DNA of 64,000 nt, from NCBI RefSeq assembly GCF_963676685.1, contig NC_092344.1, positions 91,728,749 through 91,792,748 of the forward strand, read 5' to 3'. This stretch comes from Mytilus edulis. Taxonomy: Eukaryota; Mollusca; Bivalvia; Mytilida; Mytilidae. The notes beneath the pieces were generated by a model. The model had not been told where the DNA came from. It made no database searches and saw only the letters and a program-made list of their open reading frames with translations. Of this stretch, positions 11,901 to 22,532 are shown in pieces. A program made the translations under genes and the position numbers. How positions within the stretch are numbered: position 1 is the stretch's first letter; each line of letters begins with the position of its first letter.

Positions 11901-14900
11901 GAACCTACCATTTTTTTTGTCTGTGTTGGATTTGTGTGGCATTGAAAAAAACGGGTATAAACTACACAGTGCAGCTTCCAACAAGAATACAAGATTTATT
12001 GATTTTCAAAATGCGACCAAAATTAAAAATTTGCTCGCAGCGGAAAAAATTCAACAGTTTGATTTTCATTGAAATAAAATAATTGTTATGATTTACACAC
12101 CGTTACTTTTTCCAATATAAATATTCGAACTATTTTGTTTGTTGTTTCCTTTATAAATTTACATCATTTTTAAAAAGACCACGCGTCTTCGATATTTAGA
12201 AGACTATAAAAGCGATGTTCATTATCTTTCTTCTGCTGTAAGTTTAATTTAGTTATTTTGTGTCATAATTGCCATCTCGTATGTTTTAAATTTGAATAAA
12301 GAAGATTCAGGTTGTCTTATACGTCAATGATACACACACAAAAAAACGATAACAAATAAAATAAGGTGCAACATTCATTCTCCATGAAAAGAATACATCA
12401 CATGGATGTAATTTTTGTAAGAAAAATACCAATTTCGTGAGAAGTGTTGGACTTGAAGAGCCAAGGCAAACTGACAAATATCTGAATGAACGAATCGATT
12501 TATGGTATATAAAAAAAAACAAAGCCCACATGGTTAGCATTGAATAAATAGAAGGCCACTCTTAAATGATCACAACGTAGAAGTTTTTGTTCTCTTAATC
12601 AATAAGATATTTTCTGAAATAACGCGGGTCCCTATTAACTTAAAAGTTTTTTTGTTTTTTTTTACCATGAATAAACTTTTTTTTTTTTATTATTATTTAT
12701 TGATATCAGCTCTGGACATTAATATTCTTAAAAGTGAAACTGTTGTAAGTGATGGTATAACAATTAGAATGAAATTCAAAACAGTGTGGCTGTGGCCATT
12801 GATTGACACATTAAATTCATCCATTGACTGGGACAATTTACGTGAACGTTTGTCTCTAACGACCACTGTTCACGACGTTTCAACGATAGACATTTAAACT
12901 GTGGGGTCACCAAAGGTTTCTTAACGCCTTTAATTATAAAATAATTCGAAAAATTAATCAGGAATAACCTTTATGTTTTGATTTATATAATTGATATAAA
13001 TCAAAACATCGCGTTATTTCTGATTAATTTTTCGAATTACTTTATTAAGGTGTTGAGAACCTTTGGTGACCCCATAGTTTAAGTGTCAAGTTAAAAAGTA
13101 CATAGTGAGCAGTGGTTGTTACATACAAACGTTCACCTAAATTGTCCCAGTCAATGGATGAATTTAATGTGTCAATCAATGGCCACAGCCACACTGTTTT
13201 GAATTTCATTCTATTTAAAATAAATTCCTTAAATGATATGTGAAAAGAAAGTTTCATTTTATGTATCAAAATGTGTAACAAATGATTATTTAAATCCCCA
13301 CTTGAAGGCCTCCGATAGACTGAGTGAGCATAAAATCATCGCCCACGACAAACAAGTTAAAGGTAAACTTTTCAGTACAATTACTAATAAACGTTTTACT
13401 GTCGACCACACTGTTATGAATTTCGTTCTAGTTTATATTATAATTGTTCAGCGAATTTTAACCAGGATGCCCCTGAAAAGAAAAAATAACAAAAGAAAGG
13501 TGGTAGCAACGCTAACAGGACCACATTTTTCTCTTGTCGGAGTCCGGCAAGGCGCCTTTTCAGCAAGGCTAAGCGTAACGTTCTGGTGGAATAGCCATCC
13601 TCTTCAAACGGCAGACGGTATGTTTTTCCAAACATTCATTCCCACCGAATTGATTCTTCTAAATAAAACAAAAATATGTTGCACGACTAACGTACCACTG
13701 TCGTACGACAGACAATCAATGTTGGTATTCGTGAGACAATCGTGCGACTGTGTCACTATAGTGTCTTGCGACAGTCGTGAGATTGTCGTACGGCAGTCAT
13801 ACGACAGTCGTACGATTGTTTTATTAAAATAGTTTATGTTGATACCCACGACAATGTTTTTTATCGCACTACAGTCGCACGATCGTGGTAAAACACTCTC
13901 ACGACAGCTACAAGACGGTGACACAACAAAAAATCGTAGAGCAAAAATGGTGCATGTCCAATTTTCGTCCCACGACACACGACAGCGCCACGATGCTCAA
14001 AATTTCGTGCGACTGTCGTACGACGATCACAAATGACCCGCGATTTGACAAAATGTCATGTCGTGGCGCTGCATAGATGTGTCGTGGGTTCGTTGTGACC
14101 AGGGCTTTAAGTAACCTTCTATCTATAAAAAAATAAAAATAAAGTTAGAATCGTAGCTTTGCGAAATTTTCTAAACATGGGCAGTTCAAATTAAATGCCA
14201 AAATGGATTATACAATTTTAAGGGAAATAGATATTGACCAATAAGTCACATTCGCCATAGTAAGGTTTACTCCTACTCAAGTTACTACGTCCTTTAGTTT
14301 TCGAATTCATTTTTGTTGCTTTTTACTTACATTCTTTGATTGTAAATCGAATTTTTAAATGATGTAAGTGGTCTCTGAAGGTATCGTTGCTTCTTATATA
14401 TGTTTTTTTTATGTTCAGATGTAGTTCAGTTAGAGTTTAAATGCACACAAAATTTCAGATACATCAGAAATAACACCCAATCATGCATTCTAGTCCTTCA
14501 GTATTGTATTTTGGAATGTTTTAAGTCTATCTACAATTATATTTACTACCTTTTTGTAGTAAATTTCCAATATTTACTATCTACCAATAACTTATTTTTC
14601 CAGTGGAAGCTCGTCCACCAAATTTGCAAAGATCAATGACAATTCCCAGAATGCGGGATAAGGATGATGGCTATATAATGATGTCAGGTAAAATTGTGCA
14701 TATATGACAGTTGAACAAATTGTAGTTTCAGACGTAATATAGATTACAATCAACAATTGAGAGTAATGATAACATGGTACTCAGGACTAAACATAAAATT
14801 ATGTATAATCCTCATTGGTCTTTGAGTGCAGTCTATATCTTTTTATAACTACACACATCGTGCACTCTTTATTATACCAGAGGCAAAATAATATACTTTC

Positions 14901-17900
14901 CATAGCCCCAATTTAGTTTTCTCGTAAGCTATAGTTGTTAACTCTCTGTGGTTTGGTCTCTGGTAGAGAGTGGTCTCATTTGCAATCATACCACATCTTC
15001 GTATTTGGTATGATATTCGTGTTTGTTTATTTACACTGTGAAGAGACACGTATTTTTTGTGCAGAATTGAGATTCAAGGGAGAAAATTTTGTTAGAAAAA
15101 CAACAGGAATCCTATATAATTTGGACTAAAAATAATAGTGGTGTTTTTCCTCTAATTCTAACAAGGCTTCAATGAAAAAAAAATCAACTTTCTTACGTCT
15201 GTATCTCGTAAAATGCTAATAGTATCACCTATTGGAAAACAAATGTGTTTTGCAATTTAGATTGCTTCCTAAAGTGCGTTGTGAAGAGGCACGTATAGTA
15301 GACAGGAATAATGTTGAGCTTGAACATTTTAATTCCGGTAAGTTTAGCTAAATGGTATATATTAAAGCTGTCTTAAACAGATAAAATGAGTTTTAAAGCC
15401 GAATTTTGAAATAACCGATTGCAAGTTTTCACAGTTGTGTCCACGTTGATTTTTATTTTTTTATCTTTCAAAGGAGCCTTTATCAACAAACAGTACTTTT
15501 TTAAAAAGCAAAACGGTTATCTTATATTTAGTATTATCAGAACATATAAAAAGGAACACAAATAGAACCAATCAGAAATATTTGAATGTTCAATTTCAAC
15601 AGTATTCCCGTGTACTTTACTTTTTCATACAGATGCTAGAGCATGGCCCCCTCCACTTTGTTTATTTTTTTGAATGGATGTGTTAATATAGATACAGTCA
15701 GAAAATGACTTAGAAATGCAAGCTATTTTTTCTTTCATATATTGCCATATTGCTAATACCATTAAAAAATATATTATGTTTGGGGGTTTGATTTGTCTTG
15801 TCCATAAGAATTGTGAATTCCAATAGAATCGTCCGTGTTTGTGTGTTTCCTATTTGTTATTGCAAAAAAAACATTTCTCGTGGTAAGTGTTGTATCATGT
15901 TGCAATAGTGGTTTCTATTTTGAAAAAAATATGTTGCTAACTTATGTGGTGGCGACTTCACGAAAACCCCTTTTTATTGTCTTTAAATCACAATGCTAAT
16001 CAGTTTCACGTTATTTGCTTATTATCTTGAAAACAGTATATAGACAAACGAAACAGTTCATTCAAAGTATATTGATTAGCAAAAAAGAATCTACAAAACT
16101 GACAATATGAAACCTTCAAGTGACTCGTTAATATAGGAAACTAAAAACAGCAGTAACGAACATTTAGACAAGATATACATAAAAAAAAAGTCAAATGTCC
16201 AAAATGATCAGTTGACTGTTCATTGGAGTTTGTGTCCTTATATGATAATTTTCAGGATTTTTTATGGTGTTTTTTTTTTATGTCTATATAATCTTGAAAA
16301 CAGAAATGAATAGATCGAGCTTAATTAAAAATACCACTAATATGTTATCTTTATTGTCCGACGTATAAACAGAAGCATTCTGATATTAGGGAAAACAAAT
16401 TATTGGCAAAAATATTTTTCAGACAAAAAGGGTGATGATGAAACCGATGATTACGAAGTAATGGACGAATCAGGTAAATTCATTTTTAACTATTTAATTA
16501 TCTGTAGATTCTCATTTATTATATGTTTCTTCATTTTTGCATTGCAAGCAAAGACGAATCTTTAGAAAATATTATGATATTACATAGTTGACAACTAAAA
16601 TAAAAAGGTCAAAACAGGAAAGAAAGACGTCTTTCGTCGTTGAATAATATATATGCTCCTATGGCTTTGGATGTTTTGCATTCTGAAAAATCAATAACCA
16701 CTTAACGACCAATCTGATTGGAACATCTCAACCATGAAAATTTATTATAACATTGTTTCTGAAAAATGTATGTATTTCTCAAAGCAGTGCTATAATTTTC
16801 GTTATGCAATTGAGGGAATTGTAAATGTCAATACTGAGCTCAGAATTGAATTTTGGTTCTAAACTAGCTTCAGATTAATCCAATTTAAATTTTCCAGGTA
16901 CAAAGGAGATATTTTACAAAAGAGAAATGACTCAAAAATCAAAAGTCAAGGTAGTGTGTGTTTTTTTTTTTATTATTGCTCATAACAAGGTTATTTTTTT
17001 CTTCTTCAAATAATGCGTACCCAGTAAAGAAACTGGACATGGCATTATGTTTATGAAAATGACTTAAGTTCGGTTGCAATCAATCGAATGAAGTAATATA
17101 AATCTTTGTATACTTTTAAAAGAGTTAAACTGTACGGTGGGTATGGTTGTCCTGTGAGAGAACGTTCTGTGCTGGTGATTTGGTCCTGTCAGGTGCTGGT
17201 GGGTCCTGATTCTGTGCTGGTGGGTTTGTTTACATTGTATCAGAACGGCAATAAAACGACTGTTTTGTTGCTTAATTTTTCTCTGATGCGTCATTAGTAC
17301 CATGCAAAGTATATTACAACAATATTACATTGCAAAAGTCGTGCAAGTTCGTTAAACGGAAGTGTCCTGACGCGGTGCTGGTGATAAGAAAAACGGTCCT
17401 GGTTCTGTGCTCCTATGTCCTGGTTCTGTGCCTTTATATTTTAGTTAAAAGTGGCATATATTCAAGATCATTGATGCTGTACTGTTATTGACTAATTAAC
17501 TGTTGTCTGCTTTCTTGAATTTGACATTGTTGTGAATCTGTTTACTGTTATTATAAGAGAAAAAATACCCCTATTTTTTTTTTTTTTTTTAAATTAACTG
17601 TAATCTTATTTATTGGCCTGTTAATGGAACCCTTCTTGCCCCCTTTTAACTTATATAAGAAAATATGTTTACGATTTTCGGGATTACGATCATTTTGCAA
17701 GATCACCAAAATACGTTGTAATTTTTACAATACTTATATAAAGTAGATGATGTGTATGTTTGTTGTCAATGGACAAATTTCCATAAGAAACCAAAGGAAG
17801 TATGTGTTAACAACCATACGTCATCGTACGACCTTCAACAATAACCCATAAAATAAAAATGTAAAAGGTTTTGCATAAAAAGGAAGAGCAAAAATATATA

Positions 17901-20900
17901 GATTTTTTTTATTTTTTTTTACATAAATAAGGCCGTTAGTTTTCTCGTTTGAATTGTTTTACAGGGTCTTATCGGGGCCTTTTATAGCTGACTATGCGGT
18001 ATTGGCTTTCCTCATTGTTGAAGGCCGTACGGTGACCTATAGTTGTTAATGTCTGTGTCATTATGGTCTTTTGTGGATAGTTGTCTCATTTGCAATCATA
18101 CCGCATCTTCTTTTTTTATAAAACAATACAAATCTACACACACAAAAAACTGGCTTAATTTCAACTGGTTATCAACCCGAATCGCTATAAGATCATATAT
18201 AAGCTCACATCTGTCGAGGGGTTGTGTGAGGTTCATGTATTGTCTTGGCGTCCGCAATTACAAAAAGATCTTTTCTGAAATTACTTGACCAAATGTTACC
18301 AAATGATTTTTCAAGAGTGAATCTAGGAAAAACATTATTCATCAACAAACATGACCACTGTCTGTTAAAATGTATTCGAGTTTTTAGTTACAGCCGATTC
18401 CATTGAGTATGTAGGCAAAGGTAATATCTTTGGTTAGCTTGCTTGTTAGCTAAACCGTGACTTTTCTGTTCAGCAAGCAAGATAACCAAAGATATTCCCT
18501 TTGTCTACACACTCATTGAAATCGGCTTTAATATTGCAATAGTTCAAGCAATTAGGGCAAAACTTACCGAGTAAAAAAAATCAAAAGGCTAATGTCTATC
18601 TACCTTGCACATTTCAGAAAATTCAGATCAGATAACGAAACTGGGTCCAGCAACATTTATAAGCAATTTAAGATTTTGACCCCACAGTTTCCATTCACCA
18701 CAAATATTTTCGTTACAACGAATCATTTTAAATCCAAAAATACCAGTTGCAGCCTTTTGTTTATCTATTAATATATGTATACGGATAAAGTTATGAAAGA
18801 CAGCAGGGTCACCAGGGTGAGGAGTCCATGTCATCTGAAATAAATGCTAAGCATAGATCTAGAAGGCGACAGATAATCATGACATTAAAAAAACTCTCTT
18901 CTTTTCGACTTTTTTCGAACAAATTGACACATAAAATGAATTATATAGTATTGTGGAATTTTTAACTTGTGTTCAATTCATTGGTTACATTTTTTACTAG
19001 GATAACAATCCTGTCAAGTATGAGCTGGGTAAAATATTTCAGAAAAGAAGATGTAATGTGAAAGTTTCCGTGCGTCAGGTGCAACAGCATACGAACAGCT
19101 AACATGCCTTGTCAGGGTGGAAGCTAAAAAGTCCACGAAAATTTGATTTAAAACCTTTATTCGTTCCAACAAAGTTATTGAGATTTTGTTGAGGATTTAA
19201 CCATCTACGACAACAAGAATTTTTTTTTTAGAATTTACAGCTCTTCTATAAATATATGCAAAGCAAACTATTGATCAAATTGCTTGCTATGATTGTTTGC
19301 TGTTTTTAAACGACAGGTAAGTAGTCTGTTTACTATATACTAGAATTTGTTTGGACAATAAACATTAACTTCAATTCCTGTCAGTTTATATTTGTCAAAT
19401 CAAATCCCAGTGTGTATTGAAACTCCGCCTACCTATTGTTTGAAAACATCCAAGCAAACATAGCAAGCAAGTCAATCAAACTTTTTATTTTGCATGCTTT
19501 TATAGAAGAGCTGTACTATATAATGCAAAGAAGCGTTTAAGTCTTTCGCAAAAAAATACTATCAATTTCTTTTTGTCCTATGTAAACTTCCGTACCATTC
19601 ATGATCATTAAATTGAACTGTAAAATATTTCTTGGTACCTTCTTAATTCCTTTATAAGTCTTGTGTAAATATAATTATGAAAATAACTGTTGTGAGCACA
19701 AGATTCACTGCACACTTTTAAAGTTCTGCTTCATCAAACATTAAAATGTGAACTTAAGTTTTGAGACTTTTTTAATCGACACGATTGGGATTGAGAACAT
19801 GGTTTATCTATTTGTTGAAAATGCGGCTTTGAACTAGCTTTCAGTACCTGCGAGCATTCGTTGTTCAATAATTTGTGTCTTTGTGTTATTATTTTATGTG
19901 ATAAATTGTTGTGTTGGTACACCACTGTAACAATGAAGGAGGAAATGAGAAGGGTTGGTTGGGTGGAAATGGGGAGGTGTATGCGGAGCGCTTACAAACA
20001 TGTCTATGCGGTATGGGCTTTGATCATTGTTGAAGCATCAATGTAAGGGGTATTTAATATCTTAATTACACTATTCTTATTTTAGATACAATATATTGTT
20101 ATCTTATAATTGACGAAAGATGTTGCCCTTTTATGTAAATATGTAATACAAGTTACGATCATTTGAAAACACAAATGGATGCACAAGAGCTAAAATAGGA
20201 GTCATAGATCCTATTGACAAGAATTATCTGCCCAATTTTATTGATTTTGTAACATTTGTTTCAAATATGACCAACTTCTTATCCAAAATCACCAGCACCG
20301 TATCAGGACCCACCAGCACAATGACAGGACCCACCAGCACAGTATCAGGACATGAATAAATTGAGAAAATGCTAAATTTTAATACATTGCAATGTTTTTT
20401 CACAAAATAGTTTTGTCGTGTGGATTGCGGTATAGAAAGCGGACTCGATGAGCATTTTTGTTTTATTTTTTCAATTCTAGATTTTCTGAAAATGAGCATT
20501 TTTGTGTTACGCTTACTGAAACAGTGTAGATAGTCAACTTTTTAATGGTTTATATATGAACCCATAAGAAACAAAATTGAAGAATCTCAACTGTTTTCTC
20601 CCATTTTTTATGAGTGAAAATGTAAAAAATCATCATTTTCGACTTTGTTTACATTTTTTCATTGATCACCAGCACCCGTCAGGACCGAATCACCAGCACA
20701 GAACGTTCTCTCGCAGGACAACCATACCCACCGTGAACTGGGTTGTTCTCGTTGTTTTTCCGTAGATTTTTCAGCGTCACACTATTTTTTTTTAATTTCT
20801 TTTGCAGTCATCACATTGACAATCCCATTCTCCTTATATTTACATTTATTTCTATGAATGTGGTTTCTGTGCCATGTCATTATCTTTTTTTAATTTACCA

Positions 20901-21696
20901 TCTCCATTTACAAAAATAATTAAACATGATAGCCTCTTCAAAGTGTCTTAATCCGTATCGTTTCTATGATTTTTAGAACTTCACCGAATAAGTTAAATGT
21001 TAATAGATTTGCAACTATATGTCATTTATAGTATCTGTAGTAGGCATTGACACACTTGCACTAATCTTGTCAAAATCACTGCACCAAACATTCCTCTGCA
21101 TTACAGTAGTGTCACTTGTAATACCTATAATAGCTCATTTTTAAACTCCATCTATGTTTTCTTTTTAAATCTTCTAGAAACTAGTTGGTTCAATTGGAAG
21201 GAAATTTCCATCTAGCTTGAAAAATATCTTCGCTCAATCATCGTATAATACAAGTAGCGGAAAAGAAATGGGAAAGGATCACGCAAGTTGCAGGAGTGGA
21301 GTCAAACAAAAATATGAGAAAAACTTAGAATTTATAGGAGATTTGAAAGAAGGGGAATACACTGAAATATGTGATACAACGGTTAAACCTGTTTTAGTTG
21401 TTAAACCAACGTCGGCAGTTTCACCTCAGCGAAATGCAGGACTTCTTAATGATGAAGGTTTAAAAGATATGTCAGTTGAAGAACTTGTTGCTTGTTTTCG
21501 ATTTTGTAAATTAGACATTTTAGCAGATTTATGTGAAAAAGAAGCCTTTGATGGTAATATATTTGGAAGTTTAACTGATGAACAACTGCAGAGTGGACCG
21601 TTCAATTTACGGCCTGTAGATTTAATTAAAGTACAAAGTGTTAAAAATGGATGGAGACCGATATTTAAAGAAAAAAATGTTTCTACCAATCAATAG
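7932..21696 (+). CDS. GAREM-like CABIT and SAM domain adaptor protein (5 coding exons, 572 aa)
   Basis: Exons 7932-8943, 14604-14687, 16423-16473, 16898-16950 and 21178-21696 join in frame with GT-AG introns. Residues about 15-310 form a CABIT region like that of GAREM and THEMIS proteins. It is followed by a proline-rich SH3 ligand (VPPPKLPPRR, about 325-334), two YxxM motifs (Tyr361 in YIMM, Tyr376 in YEVM), another tyrosine site (YTEI, Tyr461) and a C-terminal SAM domain (about 494-561). In vertebrates GAREM is phosphorylated after growth factor stimulation and links receptors to GRB2, SHP2 and ERK signalling. A cytoplasmic adaptor role is inferred here from domain order. The protein is shorter than human GAREM1 (about 876 aa), mainly in the linker. 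The start follows an in-frame stop and is the first in-frame ATG. A further 5' exon cannot be excluded. Other CABIT families are possible, but CABIT plus SAM fits GAREM best. Confidence 0.85.
8944..10174 (+). other. GAREM-like intron 1, 5' part
   Basis: Non-coding. A short R8 repeat piece (GCGTTCCTGATGAAGATTCA) lies at about 10028-10047. Otherwise nothing recognised before the inverted-repeat element that starts at about 10175. Confidence 0.5.
10785..10902. repeat. 118-bp hairpin element (short MITE-like)
   Basis: An imperfect palindrome: GGACCTTATGAGTATTTGG plus ACCATACG on the left (from 10793) pairs with its reverse complement ending at 10895, with one mismatch in the listed arm. Outer TATGT(GT)TCCGGACC ends match too. 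The centre repeats GGACCATA words. It looks like a self-pairing miniature element inserted in GAREM-like intron 1. Confidence 0.7.
12766..13212. repeat. 447-bp fold-back palindrome
   Basis: The left arm (12766 to about 12990) is the reverse complement of the right arm (about 12991 to 13212) with scattered mismatches and almost no spacer. Both arms begin with AGAATGAAATTCAAAACAGT when read inward. Because of this, almost the same peptide is encoded on opposite strands at 12770-12890 and 13110-13210, an artefact of the palindrome and not a gene. Confidence 0.8.
14108..14603 (+). other. GAREM-like intron 1, 3' part
   Basis: AT-rich intron end with a pyrimidine-rich acceptor (TTATTTTTCCAG, ending at 14603). 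No repeat recognised. Confidence 0.5.
14604..14687 (+). CDS. GAREM-like exon 2: first YxxM motif
   Basis: An 84-bp exon with phase 1 at both ends, residues 338-365. It carries RPPNLQRS and the acidic DKDDGYIMMS segment. YIMM has the YxxM pattern preferred by PI3-kinase p85 SH2 domains. Skipping it would keep the frame. Confidence 0.88.
14688..16422 (+). other. GAREM-like intron 2 with an R1 repeat
   Basis: A reverse R1 copy lies at about 14930-15000 (complement of ATGATTGCAAATGAGACCAC). The remainder is AT-rich with no coding signal. The acceptor is ATATTTTTCAG. Confidence 0.55.
16423..16473 (+). CDS. GAREM-like exon 3: second YxxM motif (microexon)
   Basis: A 51-bp exon, phase 1 at both ends, residues 366-382, very acidic (DKKGDDETDDYEVMDES). 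YEVM is again a YxxM motif. It lies between a TTTTTCAG acceptor and a CAG-GTAAAT donor. Confidence 0.85.
16474..16897 (+). other. GAREM-like intron 3
   Basis: A short AT-rich intron ending in AATTTTCCAG. No repeats recognised. Confidence 0.6.
16898..16950 (+). CDS. GAREM-like exon 4: basic linker microexon
   Basis: A 53-bp exon, phase 1 to phase 0, residues 383-400 (GTKEIFYKREMTQKSKVK). Tyr389 is in an F-Y-K-R-E context. The donor is AAG-GTAGTG. It restores phase 0 for the large last exon. Confidence 0.85.
17925..18115 (-). repeat. R1 dispersed repeat, reverse copy
   Basis: Reads TAAGGCCGTTAGTTTTCTCG, CTATGCGGTATTGGCTTTCC, GAAGGCCGTACGGTGACC and finally CTCATTTGCAATCATACCGC, the same order as the reverse copy at 38022-38215. 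Confidence 0.75.
18392..18528. repeat. 137-bp hairpin
   Basis: The left arm from AGCCGATTTC-like sequence through ATATCTTTGGTTA and GCTTGCTT pairs with AAGCAAGATAACCAAAGATA through GAAATCGGCTT. It is an imperfect palindrome of miniature-element size. Confidence 0.65.
19236..19515. mobile_element. 280-bp TA-flanked miniature inverted-repeat element
   Basis: The ends are perfect inverted repeats, TACAGCTCTTCTATAAA on the left (19236-19252) and its complement on the right (19499-19515). The outermost TA on both sides fits a Tc1/mariner type target duplication around CAGCTC ends. The inner arms also pair (ATGCAAAGCAAACT with its near complement). No coding capacity. Confidence 0.7.
20735..21177 (+). 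other. GAREM-like intron 4, 3' end
   Basis: AT-rich intron sequence ending in the acceptor TTTAAATCTTCTAG. No repeat recognised. Confidence 0.5.
21178..21696 (+). CDS. GAREM-like exon 5: linker and SAM domain
   Basis: The last coding exon, residues 401-572. The first 90 residues are a basic, polar linker with YTEI (Tyr461). From GLKDMSVEELVACFRF to KVQSVKNGW (about 494-561) the helix pattern is that of a SAM domain, as at the C-terminus of GAREM proteins. The stop is TAG at 21694-21696. Confidence 0.88.
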   Translation, partial: KLVGSIGRKFPSSLKNIFAQSSYNTSSGKEMGKDHASCRSGVKQKYEKNLEFIGDLKEGEYTEICDTTVKPVLVVKPTSAVSPQRNAGLLNDEGLKDMSVEELVACFRFCKLDILADLCEKEAFDGNIFGSLTDEQLQSGPFNLRPVDLIKVQSVKNGWRPIFKEKNVSTNQ

Positions 21697-22530
21697 CTTA
21701 TCAACATCAAAAGAACAAAATACATTGTTAAATATAAATATACTATAATCATCAAATGAAAAAAAAAATTATTTTGAATGTAAACTGAGTCCCTCTAGAC
21801 TGTTGAAAAGCATTAACCGTATCGCATTTAAAAGTACACCTTTTCGACATAGAATAAGCGAGTATTAATCATATTTCGCCTTAAGAAAAAAATAATTGCT
21901 GCTGCTTTTTCATTGAACATGCATCATCTTGAATCAAAAACAAAGAATATTGTCGCTACTGATCAATTTGTTGCAATGTAATATATCAGATTAGAAATAT
22001 TCGGCCTATCTGTCTCGAAAAAAAAACCATGGTTTATTCTTAGAAACATGCAGTTATTCTGCAGAATGTTATATTTGCTGTTGGATTTTACACTGACCAT
22101 CGTTGAACCGATTCCTGATCAAACACATTTGCAGAAAGCACTGCATGCAATTCTTCTTAATATTTTTTGGGGGTGTACAACGACTGTTCTAATTCCCGAA
22201 AGATATTTTGCGAAAAGAGATGCTCGTTGGAAACCCTCGTGTATTTGTTAAACAATTGCGTTCCTTTTCATTGCATGTTTGGAAATACTCTTTTATATGT
22301 TGATGGCAAGGATGGTGTTTATATTATTAGTTCGTCGAATATCAACGAAAAAACACCTATTTCAGTCGGTTTTTTTTACCATCGAATTGAAAGGTACACT
22401 CGGGAGTGAAGGTTTGGATGTCAAACAATAGTACATTTATATAACCGCCTTCCAGTTATCATCCCTTAACGGTCAGAACTATCTATACAGTCAACCTTTC
22501 TTTAGGCATTTGCATTTAAAATAAACACAC
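21697..22530 (+). other. GAREM-like 3' region
   Basis: Presumed 3' untranslated and flanking sequence, AT-rich, no repeat recognised. An AATAAA at 22520-22525 is a possible polyadenylation signal, but it lies over 800 bp from the stop and directly precedes an R1 repeat. Confidence in the transcript end is low. Confidence 0.35.
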
Positions 22531-22532
22531 AC

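Larger units (their letters stand above)
10175..14107. mobile_element. 3.9-kb DNA transposon-like element with GTCGTACGAC subterminal repeats
   Basis: The ends are inverted: AAAGCCCCGGTCACAAC near 10174-10190 and the reverse complement of AAAGCCCTGGTCACAAC near 14090-14108. Both ends carry dense, variously oriented repeats of GTCGTACGAC, GTCGTGCGAC and GTCGTGGC type words (10190-10480 and 13680-14100). No transposase is visible, so the element appears non-autonomous. A 10785-10902 hairpin and a 12766-13212 fold-back lie inside it. Counting the ends from AGCCC, the flanks read CTAA and TTAA, close to a TTAA target duplication, but this is weak. Confidence 0.6.
17134..20734. mobile_element. 3.6-kb inverted-repeat element in GAREM-like intron 4
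   Basis: The left end (17134-17205) contains ACGGTGGGTATGGTTGTCC, AGAACGTTCTGTGCTGGTGA and GTGCTGGTGG. The right end (20665-20734) is its reverse complement with few differences. Subterminal GGTCCTG and GTGCTGGTG words repeat inside both ends (17190-17430 and 20290-20350). No transposase is visible. Other repeats are nested within it: R1 at 17925-18115, a hairpin at 18392-18528 and a TA-flanked element at 19236-19515. Confidence 0.65.

Noticed and set aside
12652..13281. Near-identical peptides on opposite strands (12770-12890 and 13110-13210)
   Set aside because: They result from the palindrome 12766-13212, not from a duplicated gene.
13233..13832. 199-codon open frame on the + strand
   Set aside because: It spans the end of the fold-back and the GTCGTACGAC repeats, has no domain and no splice context, and overlaps frames on the other strand. 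By-product of the mobile element.
22048..22409. Frames downstream of the GAREM-like stop as a possible extra exon
   Set aside because: The SAM domain ends normally before the TAG at 21694-21696; the frames have no family similarity I can see.
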